Source: JAGWBJ01 sp964291465 (GTDB lineage Bacteria; Chloroflexota; Dehalococcoidia; Lucifugimonadales; JAGWBF01). From it: a stretch of DNA of 64,000 bases. This document shows, piece after piece, positions 16,480 through 25,428 of the stretch. The position numbers and the translations under genes were made by a program. The notes under the pieces were generated by a model. The model worked only from the letters and a program-made list of their open reading frames with translations. It did no database searches and was not told the origin of the DNA. The stretch covers positions 62,001-126,000 of the forward strand of contig OZ219930.1 of NCBI GenBank assembly GCA_964291465.2, written 5' to 3'. Numbering within the stretch: the stretch's first letter is position 1; every line of letters begins with the position of its first letter.

Positions 16480-17556
16480 GTGACCGCGGATTTCGTGACC
16501 AACGAAGAGATCATCCAGGCGGCCCGGCGCAATCTGGACCAGGGCCCCTGGGACTACCTCGTGGGCGGGTCCGAGTCGGAGACCACCATGCGGCGCAACC
16601 GCCTGGCCTTCGACCGACTGGCCTTCCGACCCCGGATCCTGGTGGACGTCTCCGGCGCCGACCCCTCCACCACCTTCCTGGGCCACCCCATGCGCATCCC
16701 GGTGATGCTCGCCCCCATCGGCTCGCTCCAGGTCTTCACTCCCGAGGGCGGGCGCGCCTCGGCCCAGGCCGCCGCCGAGTTCGGGACGGTGCAGGTGGTC
16801 AGCTCCGTCACCGAGCCATCCCTGGAGGAGATCGCGGCCAGCGCCGGCGGCTCCAAGGTCTTCCAGCTATACGTGCACGGGGACTGGGACTGGACCAAGG
16901 ACATGGTCGACAGGGCCAGGCAGTCGGGCTACGCCGCCCTCTGCCTCACCGTCGACACCGCCCGTTACAGCCGCCGGGAGCGCCAGATGCTCAGCCGCTG
17001 GACTCCCCCCACCAGGCGCCGCCCCTGGGACCCGGCCCACTCGGCCTCCCTCACCTGGGACAAGATGGCGCGGATAAAGGACTACGCCGGCCTCCCCTTC
17101 ATCCTCAAGGGCGTGGCGACTCCCGAGGACGCCGTCCTGGCCGTGGAGCACGGCGTGGACGTGATATGGGTCTCCAACCACGGCGGACGCCAGCTTGACC
17201 ACGGCCTCGGCACGATGGAAATGCTGGGAGACGTCGTGCAGGCCGTCGGCGCAAGGGCCCGCATCGTCCTGGACGGCGGAATCCAGCGGGGCAGCGACGT
17301 GGCCAAGGCCCTGGCCCTGGGGGCCGACGCGGTGGCCATCGGGCGCCTCCAGGCATGGGGCCTGGCGGCCGCCGGCCGGGCCGGAGTCGTAAGGGTCCTG
17401 GAAATCCTGGAGGACGAGCTGGTCATAGCCATGGCCCTGCTGGGGGTCGCGTCCGTGGACCGGCTTGCCCCGGAGTACGTATGCCCGGCGGAGGCGGTCA
17501 CCGCGGCCCACGAGATGAGCGCCTGGGTGAACAAGCCCGTGGACCGTATACTCTAG
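16480..17556 (+). CDS. FMN-dependent 2-hydroxyacid oxidase/dehydrogenase
   Basis: This 358-residue TIM-barrel enzyme belongs to the glycolate/lactate oxidase family. Y in DYLVGGSES is the conserved substrate-side tyrosine, K210 lies in ILKGVAT, and H234 in SNHGGRQLD is the catalytic base with the substrate Arg three residues on. The final third has the DGGIQRGSDVAKALALGA FMN-phosphate loop. The start is GTG 16480 with AGGAGAGG upstream. It oxidises an L-2-hydroxyacid (glycolate, lactate or mandelate type) to a 2-oxoacid, giving H2O2 or passing electrons to a carrier. The neighbouring ThDP enzyme could use the product. A second, atypical paralogue is at 56056-57243. Confidence 0.88.
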   Translation: MTADFVTNEEIIQAARRNLDQGPWDYLVGGSESETTMRRNRLAFDRLAFRPRILVDVSGADPSTTFLGHPMRIPVMLAPIGSLQVFTPEGGRASAQAAAEFGTVQVVSSVTEPSLEEIAASAGGSKVFQLYVHGDWDWTKDMVDRARQSGYAALCLTVDTARYSRRERQMLSRWTPPTRRRPWDPAHSASLTWDKMARIKDYAGLPFILKGVATPEDAVLAVEHGVDVIWVSNHGGRQLDHGLGTMEMLGDVVQAVGARARIVLDGGIQRGSDVAKALALGADAVAIGRLQAWGLAAAGRAGVVRVLEILEDELVIAMALLGVASVDRLAPEYVCPAEAVTAAHEMSAWVNKPVDRIL

Positions 17557-17592
17557 CCCACGGCCGACGGATCCGTTCGTGCGGCCCGCGGG

Positions 17593-17622
17593 TTGGCCGG
17601 GACTCGGCGGCCCTGCTAGAAT
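17593..17622 (+). promoter_or_regulatory. Tentative promoter of the Asp-box propeller gene
   Basis: TTGGCC (17593-17598) and TAGAAT (17617-17622) are separated by 18 bases, 34 bases before the ATG at 17656. The -10 is good; the -35 matches only 4 of 6 bases. Confidence 0.4.
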
Positions 17623-17655
17623 GGACCCCACCACCATCGAGAAGGGGAGACGGCT

Positions 17656-18648
17656 ATGGGCAAGGATGTCACCATTTTCGTGGGGACCATCGGACAGGGT
17701 ATATGGCGCAGCAGGGACGGGGGGGATACCTGGGACAGGTCGCGGCTTCAGGTCCGGCCCGGCCGGTTCGGCGTCAGCGGAGAGAGCGAGGTGCGGGCCT
17801 TCGCCGTCCACCCCAGGGACCACGCCACCGTCTACGCGGGGACCGACACCGGCCTCTACCGCACCGGGGACGGGGGCGATAGCTGGGAGAAGCTGGAGTC
17901 TCCCATGAACGAGGCGCCCATCTGGGCCCTCGCCGTGGACCCGGTCGACCCGGACACCATCTTCGCGGGGACCCGGCCGTCGGCCCTCTTTCGCACCCGG
18001 GACGCCGGCCGGAGCTGGGACAGGCTCAGCGTGAACCTGGTCGACGAGTGCCCCAACGTCGTGGTGCCCAGGGTCACGGCCCTCCTGGTAGACCCGTCGG
18101 ACCACGACAGCGTCTGGGCGGGCATCGAGGTGGACGGGGTCCGGCACAGCGCCGACGGAGGCGACACGTGGGAGACGGTGGAGGCCGGAATCACCGACCC
18201 CGACATCCACCACATGGCCGTCATCCCGGGCCCTCCCAAGACCCTCCTGACCATCACCCCGGGGGAGGTGTTCTCCAGCACGGACGACGGCCTCACCTGG
18301 GAGGCCGTGGGCGCCGCTCCACAGGTCAGCCTGCCCTACTGCCGCGTCGTGGCGGTCAAGGAGGACGATCCCAACGTCGTGTACATGGGCAGCGGGGAGG
18401 GCGCCTACGGCGGCGCCGGGGCCCTTCACCGCTCCACCGACATGGGCCGCACCTGGGAGGCGATACCCCTCACTGTGAAGCCCAACGGCACCGTCCACAA
18501 CCTCGCCACCCACCCCTCCGACCCCGCCTTCCTGGCGGCCAGCAGCATCAACGGCCAGGTGTTCGTCAGCTCCGACGCCGGGGGCTCGTGGTCCGAGGTG
18601 TCCAGGGAGTGGGGCATCGTCCACGCCCTGGCCTGGGTCCCCAACTAG
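17656..18648 (+). CDS. Asp-box (BNR/VPS10-like) beta-propeller
   Basis: This 330-residue repeat protein has about seven Asp-box motifs (RSRDGGDTW, RTGDGGDSW, RTRDAGRSW, HSADGGDTW, SSTDDGLTW, RSTDMGRTW, SSDAGGSW), each closing one propeller blade. Between them recur D-x2-D-x-V-x2-G strands (HPRDHATVYAGTD). No signal peptide or anchor is visible. The fold is that of sialidases and VPS10/photosystem assembly proteins, but sialidase catalytic residues are not evident, so hydrolase annotation would be unsafe. It is an intact paralogue of the broken gene at 12877-13928. Confidence 0.82.
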   Translation: MGKDVTIFVGTIGQGIWRSRDGGDTWDRSRLQVRPGRFGVSGESEVRAFAVHPRDHATVYAGTDTGLYRTGDGGDSWEKLESPMNEAPIWALAVDPVDPDTIFAGTRPSALFRTRDAGRSWDRLSVNLVDECPNVVVPRVTALLVDPSDHDSVWAGIEVDGVRHSADGGDTWETVEAGITDPDIHHMAVIPGPPKTLLTITPGEVFSSTDDGLTWEAVGAAPQVSLPYCRVVAVKEDDPNVVYMGSGEGAYGGAGALHRSTDMGRTWEAIPLTVKPNGTVHNLATHPSDPAFLAASSINGQVFVSSDAGGSWSEVSREWGIVHALAWVPN

Positions 18649-18781
18649 GCCCCATTCACACGTGCCGTCAACGCCGCGCGGCCGGGCGGCGATTCCAGGG
18701 AGCCGCGCCTGCACCAGCGCCGGACGGTGGCCCCCGCGGTGACCCCGTGGTGACTAGCCGTGGCGACTAAAGGAGGGAGCC

Positions 18782-20161
18782 ATGCTGTACAACGCCGAGA
18801 GCGGCGACTTTCAGATAGTGGTCACCGGCGACTCCATCATCACCCGGAGCATGTCGGCCTTCCAGGAGCCCAGGTTCCTGAAGCTGGTGGACCTGCTCCA
18901 CGGGGGCGACGTCACCGTCACCAACGCCGAAATGCTGTTCCACAACTACGAGGACCCGCCCACGGCCAGACCCGGCGGCACCTACATGCGGGCCGACCCC
19001 AGGCTCATCAGGGAGCTCAGGTACCTGGGCGTCGACATGGTGGCCTGCGCCAACAACCACGCCTACGACTTCGGCGAAAACGGCATCCTCACCAACATCC
19101 GGTACCTGGACCAGTACGAGATGCCCCACGCCGGCACGGGGCGGAACCTCACCGAGGCCCGCGCCCCCGTGTACCTGGACACCGCCAGGGGACGCGTGGC
19201 GCTGATCTCCGTCACCTCTTCGGGGCCCCAGGGGATGCGGGCGGGGGAGCAGTGGCGGGACGGCGCGGGCCGTCCGGGGGCCAACCTGCTCCGGTACACC
19301 ACCCGGTACACCGTCGACCGTCCCGTCTTCGACGCCCTGCGCCGGATGAGCCAGGGGCTGGGCCTGGAGGAGCTGAAGGCCCATCGCGGGTCCAACCCGT
19401 GGCAGGGGCAGTTCGACCAGGACACCGACACCCAGTTCTTCCTGCCCAACCTGAACAACGAGTACCAGTACCCGGAGCCCAACGGCTGCACCTTCGTGGT
19501 GGGTGAGACCTTCGAGACCCGTCATGTGGCGGACCAGGAGGACCTGGAAGGCAACCTCCAGCGGGTGCGCGACGCGCGACGCCAGGCCGACTGGGTCATC
19601 GTGAGCGTCCACACCCACGAGAACGGCAAGACGGGCGACGACCCGTCGGACCTCATCGTTGACTTCGCCCACGCCTGCATCGACGCCGGCGCCGACGTCG
19701 TCTCCGGCCACGGGCCCCACGTGGACCGGGGCATAGAGGTCTACAAAGGCAAGCCCATATTCTACAGCCTGGCCCACCTGACGCTGCAGAACGACACCGT
19801 GGCCTGGATGCCGTGGGAGAACATGCAGCGCGTGTCCCTGGGCTGGGAGGCGACCCCCGCGGACTTCTTCGACGCCCGGTCGGGCAGGGAGCACCTGGAC
19901 GAGTGGAGGGACTTCGCCGTACAGCCCTTCCGGTGGCGCAACGCCGTGGCTACGGTCACCTTCGAGGCCAGGCAGCTCCGGGAGATAAGGCTCCACCCCA
20001 TCGACCTGGGCTTCAAGCGTCCCCGCTCCCAGAGGGGTCGGCCCGTCTTGGCGCAGGGCGAGGTGGCCCACGAGGTGCTGGACCTCTTCAAAAGGCTCTC
20101 ACTGCCCTTCGGCACCGACCTGGAGATCCGCGACGAGGTCGGAGTAATACAGGTCAGCTAG
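18782..20161 (+). CDS. CapA-like metallophosphatase (PGA_cap domain)
   Basis: This 459-residue protein matches the PGA_cap/CapA family of calcineurin-like phosphoesterases. The metal motifs are GDSIITRSM near the start, TVTNAEMLF, ACANNHAYDFGENG (the N-H motif), and late HTHENG and GHGPHV, followed by PIFYSLAHL. Family members are linked to poly-gamma-glutamate capsule synthesis, but no signal peptide, transmembrane anchor or CapB/CapC partner is present. A different cytoplasmic phosphoesterase role is more likely. The start is supported by AAAGGAGGGAGCC. It converges with the MFS gene 21 bases downstream. Confidence 0.8.
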   Translation: MLYNAESGDFQIVVTGDSIITRSMSAFQEPRFLKLVDLLHGGDVTVTNAEMLFHNYEDPPTARPGGTYMRADPRLIRELRYLGVDMVACANNHAYDFGENGILTNIRYLDQYEMPHAGTGRNLTEARAPVYLDTARGRVALISVTSSGPQGMRAGEQWRDGAGRPGANLLRYTTRYTVDRPVFDALRRMSQGLGLEELKAHRGSNPWQGQFDQDTDTQFFLPNLNNEYQYPEPNGCTFVVGETFETRHVADQEDLEGNLQRVRDARRQADWVIVSVHTHENGKTGDDPSDLIVDFAHACIDAGADVVSGHGPHVDRGIEVYKGKPIFYSLAHLTLQNDTVAWMPWENMQRVSLGWEATPADFFDARSGREHLDEWRDFAVQPFRWRNAVATVTFEARQLREIRLHPIDLGFKRPRSQRGRPVLAQGEVAHEVLDLFKRLSLPFGTDLEIRDEVGVIQVS

Positions 20162-20182
20162 ACGCCCGCTATCCGCCCGCTA

Positions 20183-21502
20183 TCAGGAAGACCGCAGCGC
20201 GGGCGGCAGAAGCCTCTCCCAGTCGGGCGTCAGCCCCCGGGACGTGGGCGGCAGAAGCAGGACCGAGACTAGTCCGGCGAGGCTCAGCACGGCTGACAGC
20301 GCCACCGCGCTGGCGAAATCGCCCGTCAGGTCCCACAGGAACCCCCCTGCCAGCGGCCCCAGGGCCATGCCGACGCCGTTCCCCAGCATCTGCCAGCCGT
20401 ACACCGTGCCTATGGGGGCACCGCCGAAGTACTGGCGGTTGATGATGGGAAACGCGGGCACCTCGCCTCCCAGGCCTATCCCGAAGAGGCCGGCGAACAG
20501 GTAGAAGGCCCACGGGTCCTGGTACAGCAGCAGGAGCAGCGGCGGGAACGCCTGTAGCACAAAGCAGACCGTCAGCACGCTCTTGGTGCCGAAGCGGTCC
20601 GCCACTATAGGCACCAGGAACCGGGCGATCATGCTGAAGACCGTCAAGGTTATGTAAGCTCCCACCGCCATCTCCCGGGACAGGCCCGCGTCGACGGCCA
20701 TGGCAATCATGAACACGATGAAGATGTTGTGGCCCATGCAGCCCCAGAAGTGGATCCCTATCAGGTTCCAGAAGGCGCCGGTGCGCCGGGCCTGCCCGAA
20801 GAACACACGGGTCCTTATCTTGGCGGTGTCGTCCGTCTGCAGCCTCTTCACAGGCTCCGTCTCCGGCGCCCCGAAGGGCCTCAGGCCTATCTCCGCGGGC
20901 TCGTTGTAGAATGGCCGTATGAGCAAGAGCAGGACGGCCCCGCCCACTATGCCGGGCAGCCAGAAGGTCTGCTTCAGCCCGAACTCGCTGATGAGGTAGG
21001 CCATCAGGGGGATTAGCAGCGCCGTCCCCATCACCTGGAACCCCTGCAGGCCGCCCATGGCCAGCCCGAGGTGCGTCCTGAACCAGACCGTGACTCCCGA
21101 CACCAGGGGCACCTGGAAGATTGCCATGGAGGCGCCCAGCAGGAGCCCGAAGGAGAGGTAGAATTGCCAGAGGTGGGTCATGACGCCCGTCAGCAGCATG
21201 CCCGCGATGAACAGGAGGGACCCCACCACCATGGTGCGCCGGACGCCGGACCTGTCGCCGACCCAGCCCATGACGGGGCCCAGCAGCCCGGAGACCAGCC
21301 ACTGCAGTGTGAAGGCAAAGGCGATGGCGCCGTAGCTCCAGCCGAACCCGCCTGGGGCCTGGAGGTGGGGTATGAGGGGAGTGGCGGCGAAGCGGATGGA
21401 GGAGCTGATCGTCCACATCACCCCGGCCAGCGTCACCATGACCCACGAGTAGTGTATCCGCCACGGCCCAATGGAAAGCCGGCCGGGACTGACGTCGATC
21501 AC
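20183..21502 (-). CDS. MFS transporter (12 TM)
   Basis: This 439-residue major facilitator protein has two bundles of about six hydrophobic helices (for example WVMVTLAGVMWTISSSIRF and YGAIAFAFTLQWLVSGLLG). The loop 2-3 signature reads MGWVGDRSGVRRT, and the central cytoplasmic loop falls around residues 210-240. The closest family by eye is the monocarboxylate/oxalate-formate antiporter-like group, common in organisms that use organic acids. A carboxylate substrate would suit this neighbourhood but is inferred. It stands alone on the minus strand. Confidence 0.85.
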   Translation of the reverse strand: MIDVSPGRLSIGPWRIHYSWVMVTLAGVMWTISSSIRFAATPLIPHLQAPGGFGWSYGAIAFAFTLQWLVSGLLGPVMGWVGDRSGVRRTMVVGSLLFIAGMLLTGVMTHLWQFYLSFGLLLGASMAIFQVPLVSGVTVWFRTHLGLAMGGLQGFQVMGTALLIPLMAYLISEFGLKQTFWLPGIVGGAVLLLLIRPFYNEPAEIGLRPFGAPETEPVKRLQTDDTAKIRTRVFFGQARRTGAFWNLIGIHFWGCMGHNIFIVFMIAMAVDAGLSREMAVGAYITLTVFSMIARFLVPIVADRFGTKSVLTVCFVLQAFPPLLLLLYQDPWAFYLFAGLFGIGLGGEVPAFPIINRQYFGGAPIGTVYGWQMLGNGVGMALGPLAGGFLWDLTGDFASAVALSAVLSLAGLVSVLLLPPTSRGLTPDWERLLPPALRSS

Positions 21503-21622
21503 GGCCCCGACGCCCCGCGAGCCGCTACCACACCCTTACCGTCCGCTGGGAAGAGCCCCGCTCCATCTTGCTCGTAGATAGGGCGTGCTCGTAGATGGGG
21601 TGTGCCCGTCGATGAGGAACGG

Positions 21623-21922
21623 CTACCCCTGGACCGGGACGGCCGGCGGGGCCGTCTCCTGGATGGCCGCGCTGGTCTCCCCCTGCCGGAGGGCGGACAG
21701 TATCGCCTCGGCAAGCTGCCGCGCCGACTCGGGGTCCAGCTCCACCGCTATCCTTGCGCCCAGGCCCTGCTCAGGATTGACGAAGTCGATGCTCAGGGCG
21801 TGGTCCAGGGGCATCCGGTACGGGTGGTCGTAGGACACGTTCGCCTGGCGCAGGGGGAACCACCCGCCGGCCCCCCTTCCGCAGCCCTGAATCTTCGTTT
21901 TCTCGACGATCATCGTACACAT
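21623..21922 (-). CDS. Small conserved protein (DUF6295-like)
   Basis: A 99-residue soluble protein begins MCTMIVEKTKIQG and continues GAGGWFPLRQANVSYDHPYR. This pattern recalls the uncharacterised DUF6295 family found with flavin and hydroxylase genes. The ATG at 21922 was chosen because GGAGAGG lies six bases upstream; a TTG five codons earlier is the alternative. No catalytic motif is evident. Two Cys in the first 15 residues (CTM, GCG) could bind metal. It is followed by about 120 bases with no gene before the MFS start. Confidence 0.6.
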   Translation of the reverse strand: MCTMIVEKTKIQGCGRGAGGWFPLRQANVSYDHPYRMPLDHALSIDFVNPEQGLGARIAVELDPESARQLAEAILSALRQGETSAAIQETAPPAVPVQG

Positions 21923-21979
21923 GAAGCGCCTCTCCAATCGGCCTGTTCCACTGCTGCCGCATCGCCGCCGGGCAACGGG

Positions 21980-22735
21980 CTATGACAGGTGCTTCCGCAG
22001 GAAGGCGAACAGCTTCTCCCAGCCGTCCACCGCCTGCTCCTGCCTGTACATGGCCCTGTCGTAGTAGAAGAACCCGTGGCCCGCGTTGGGGTACATGTGG
22101 AACTCGTAGGTCTTGTTGTGCTTCTTGAGCTCCTCCTCGTGCTGCTCTACCTGGTCAGGCGGAGGGTTGGTGTCGTCCTCCCCGAAGAGCCCCAGCAGCG
22201 GGCAGGACAGGTCCTTAGTGTACTCGATGGGGGCCACGGGCTGCTTCGGCGTCAGCTCGTCCTTGGACATGACCACCCTGCCGCCCCAGCAGTCCACAGC
22301 CGCGTCGAAGCCCTGCACCCGGCACGCCGCCAGGTACGTCTGCCTGCCCCCGGAGCACGTGCCGAACACACCCACCTTGCCGCTGCTGTACGGCAGCGAT
22401 CGCAGGAACCTCATGGAGCCCTCCAGGTCTCCCAGCACCTGATCGTCGGCAACGCCCCCGTCGGCCCGGACCTTGGCGGTCACGTCCTCCGGCGTCCCGT
22501 GCCCCGCCCGGTAGTAGAGGTTGGGAGAGATGGCGACGTAGCCGTGATGGGCGAACTTGCGGGTGAACTCCCTGTACAGCTCGTCCCAACCGGGCGCGTG
22601 GTGGGTCAGCACGACCCCGGGGAAGGGGCCGGTACCCAGGGGGCGGGCCAGGTAGGCGTTGATCACCTCGCCGTTATGGCCCTGGATGCCGACGGTCTCG
22701 GCAAGCATACCCTCGTACATGTCCGTCGTATACAT
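21980..22735 (-). CDS. Dienelactone hydrolase family protein
   Basis: This 251-residue alpha/beta hydrolase has the nucleophile elbow GTCSGG with Cys in place of Ser, as in carboxymethylenebutenolidase. The acid is probably the Asp in FGEDDTNPP, and the His is in YPNAGHGFF. The N-terminal oxyanion region is VLTHHAPGWDE. The ATG at 22735 is preceded by GAGGTG, and the 16 extra residues of a longer reading look unlike the family. Members hydrolyse dienelactones in chlorocatechol breakdown or other cyclic esters. It is the last gene before the tRNA and is transcribed away from it. Confidence 0.85.
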   Translation of the reverse strand: MYTTDMYEGMLAETVGIQGHNGEVINAYLARPLGTGPFPGVVLTHHAPGWDELYREFTRKFAHHGYVAISPNLYYRAGHGTPEDVTAKVRADGGVADDQVLGDLEGSMRFLRSLPYSSGKVGVFGTCSGGRQTYLAACRVQGFDAAVDCWGGRVVMSKDELTPKQPVAPIEYTKDLSCPLLGLFGEDDTNPPPDQVEQHEEELKKHNKTYEFHMYPNAGHGFFYYDRAMYRQEQAVDGWEKLFAFLRKHLS

Positions 22736-22888
22736 TTCGCACCTCGTTGCATTTCCAGCCAGGCCCTGCCCCTCTGGCGTCACGTGGCCCCACTGTACCC
22801 GGCAGGCAGGGGCGTGTCAACGAGCGGCCCCTGATTCCCGCTGGGGGTTTCCTGATGCACCTGTTTCAGATACAATTCCAGTATGGTG

Positions 22889-22963
22889 GCCGGCGTAGCT
22901 CAGTGGTAGAGCAGCGGTTTCGTAAACCGCAGGTCAAGGGTTCGAATCCCCTCGCCGGCTCCA
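22889..22963 (+). tRNA. tRNA-Thr (anticodon CGT)
   Basis: A complete cloverleaf: acceptor GCCGGCG (22889-22895) pairs with CGCCGGC (22953-22959). The D-loop TAGCTCAGTGGTAGA is standard, the anticodon stem GCGGT/ACCGC holds loop TTCGTAA with CGT at 22921-22923, and the T-arm is GTTCGAATC. CCA (22961-22963) is encoded. It lies 45 bases before a histidine kinase gene on the same strand. Confidence 0.95.
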
Positions 22964-23008
22964 GCTCAAGGCGTAATCCGGGGCCCCGGGACCTGGGAGT
23001 CGTTTTAC

Positions 23009-24972
23009 GTGGACGCAGAAAAGCCCCTGGGTGTCGAACTGGAGAGCCTTAGCCCGACGGCCGGCGTACCGGCAACGGACCGGCCCGCCGGCCCTGAAGC
23101 CAAGGACGGCGTCCCCCAGAGGGACCCGAGGCAAGCCCTGCGGGCGGAGCGGTGGCTGGCCGAGGAGAACCGGGTGATCGCAGAGATCGGCCGGATCGTC
23201 GCCTCCGACCTGCACATCGAGCAGGTCTACCAGCGTTTCGCCGAAGAGGTGGGACGGCTGATCCCCTTCGACAGGCTGGCCATCGGGCTCACCAACGCCC
23301 TGATCGACGTCCCGGAGAACACCAACAAGGTAGCCTACTCGGCAGGGCTCATGGCCCACAGGCAACCGGGAGACTTGGTCCCTTTGGAGGGCTCGGTGGT
23401 ATCCGCTGCCATCCACTTCCGGTCGACCCAGCTCTTCTCCACCGAGCGCGAGGACGAGGTGGCCCGCCTCTTCCCGGGCAACCTGCCCGCCTTCAAGGCC
23501 GGCATAAGGACCCTGCTGGTGGTGCCCCTCATCCACAACGACCAGGTCATCGGCAGCCTCAACTTCACCTCCACCAGCGTCGACGCCTACGTGGAGGAGC
23601 ACGTCCGCATGGCGAAGAACGTGGCCGCCCACATCACCGGGGCCATCGCCAACGCCCTCCTCTACGCCAGACTGGAGGAGAGGGACCGGGAGCTCGAGGC
23701 CCTGGCGGAGATCGGGCGTATCCTCGGCTCCAACCTGGACATCGACGAGGTGTACGAGGGGTTCGCCCAGGAGGTCCGCAAGCTGGTCTCCTGCGACAGG
23801 CTGGCCATCACCCTCACCGGCGAGTTGGCGGACGTGGAGGAGGGCTACTATCGCAGGGTCTACGCCACCGGCCTGCAGGAGTCCCGTCCCCAGGGTGAGG
23901 TCGTCCCACTGGCCGGGTCCGTGATAGAGGCCGCCACACGGTCTGGCGCCCCTGCCCTCTTCACGGCCGAGACCGAGGAGGAGGTCGCCCGAAGGTTCCC
24001 CGGCAACGTGAACCTCTTCCGCTCGGGCATCCGCACTTTCCTCAACGCCCCCCTGACCTTCGACGGGCGCGTGATAGGCACCCTGAACTTCTCGTCCACC
24101 ACCCCAGGGGCCTACTCGACCAGGGAGGTGGACCTCGCCCAGCGGCTCACCGTCCAGATATCGGGAGTCGTCGCCAACGCCCAGCTTCATCGACAGGTAT
24201 TGGAGGCCTCCGAAGCCCTGGAACGAAACTCCAGGGAGCTGGAGCGGTCCAACTCGGACCTGGCCGAGTTCGCCTACGTGGCCTCCCACGACCTGCAGAC
24301 TCCCCTGCGGTCCATCGTGGGGTTCTCCAAGTTCCTGACCAAAGAGTACGGGGACAAGCTGGACGAGGAGGGGCACGACTACGTCCGGAGGCTGTCCAAC
24401 GCCGCCGGCAGGATGAAGACCCTGATCGACGACCTGCTGGCCTACTCCCGGGTTGGACGGGAGGTGTCCGAGGAGGAGACCGACTGCCAGGCCGTGTTCG
24501 ACGACGAGATGGAGACCCTCCAGCTCGCCATCGAGGAAGCCGGCGCCGTCGTGACCCACGACCCTCTGCCCAGTCTGAGAATGGACCCGTCCCTCTTCCG
24601 CCAGGTCATCCGCAACCTGACGGGGAACGCCATCAAGTACCGGGGCGACGAGTCGCCCAGGGTCCACGTATCGGTCTCAACAGCGAGCCCGGAGAGTGGG
24701 TCTTCTCCGTCCGGGACAACGGCATCGGCATCGACCCCCAATACTCGGAACGCATATTCGGCGTATTCCAGAGGCTCCACTCCAGGGACGAGTACTCGGG
24801 GACGGGCATCGGGCTGGCCATCTGCAAGAAGGCCGCCCAGCGGCTGGGGGGGCGCATCTGGGTCGAGTCCCAGGTTGGCCGGGGCTCGGTGTTCTACTTC
24901 ACGGTCCCCCAGGACGAGGACCATCGCCAAGAGGCGGTGGCGCCCGACAACAGAGAAAGGCAGATAGCGTAG
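23009..24972 (+). CDS. GAF-GAF sensor histidine kinase, frameshifted in the ATPase domain
   Basis: This cytoplasmic kinase has two GAF domains (about residues 60-215 and 235-395), a short coiled linker, a HisKA domain with phosphoacceptor H427 (VASHDLQTPLRS) and a HATPase domain starting NLTGNAIKYRG. At about 24670-24678 the frame breaks. The expected WVFSVRDNGIGID, GTGIGLAICKK and GGRIWVES motifs continue in another frame to the stop at 24972, so one added base restores an intact kinase of about 654 residues. There is no transmembrane segment; signals are sensed inside the cell. The start is GTG 23009. The response regulator begins two bases after the restored stop. Confidence 0.8.
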
Positions 24973-24974
24973 GG

Positions 24975-25427
24975 ATGTCCACGGGCGGCATACCCATCGA
25001 GATACTGCTGGTGGAGGACGACCCCGACGACGTGCTCCTGACCAGAAAGGCCCTGGACGAAGGCAGGATGCTCAACAACCTGCACGTGGTCCGGGACGGC
25101 GTCGAGGCCATGGAATTCCTGTACCAGAGGGGGCAGTACTCCGACGCGCCTCGTCCCGGTATCGTCCTGCTGGACCTCAACATGCCCAGGAAGGACGGCA
25201 GGGAAGTGCTCGCCGAGGTCAAGTCCGACGAGCATCTCAAGTCCATACCCGTCATCGTACTGACCACCTCCGAGGCCGAGCAGGACATACTGAAGAGCTA
25301 CAACCTGCACGCCAACGCCTACGTGCCCAAGCCCGTGGACCCCGACGAGTTCGTCAGGGTGATACGGAGCTTCGACAGCTTCTGGCTGAGCGTCGTCAAG
25401 CTGCCCTGCCCCGGGGAGGCCGGCTGA
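24975..25427 (+). CDS. Single-domain response regulator (Rcp1-like)
   Basis: This 150-residue receiver domain has no output domain. The acidic pair is in LLVEDDPDDV, phosphoacceptor D67 is in LLDLNMPRKDG, switch T97 is in VLTTSE, and K119 is in YVPKPVD. Insert and length match the Rcp1 family that partners phytochrome-like GAF kinases. The start ATG lies two bases beyond the restored stop of the kinase, and the next kinase follows after one base, so the three genes form one transcription unit. It probably relays phosphate from the first kinase to another partner. Confidence 0.88.
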   Translation: MSTGGIPIEILLVEDDPDDVLLTRKALDEGRMLNNLHVVRDGVEAMEFLYQRGQYSDAPRPGIVLLDLNMPRKDGREVLAEVKSDEHLKSIPVIVLTTSEAEQDILKSYNLHANAYVPKPVDPDEFVRVIRSFDSFWLSVVKLPCPGEAG

Positions 25428-25428
25428 A

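Noticed and set aside
17656..18648. Sialidase annotation for Asp-box propellers
   Set aside because: The Asp-boxes are structural; the catalytic Arg triad and Tyr/Glu of sialidases were not seen.
22736..22888. A strong promoter for the tRNA
   Set aside because: TACAAT at 22871-22876 is a fair -10, but no -35 box is present at proper spacing.
24696..25427. A 243-residue response regulator with an N-terminal extension
   Set aside because: The extra residues are a shadow frame over the kinase ATPase domain; the regulator starts at 24975.
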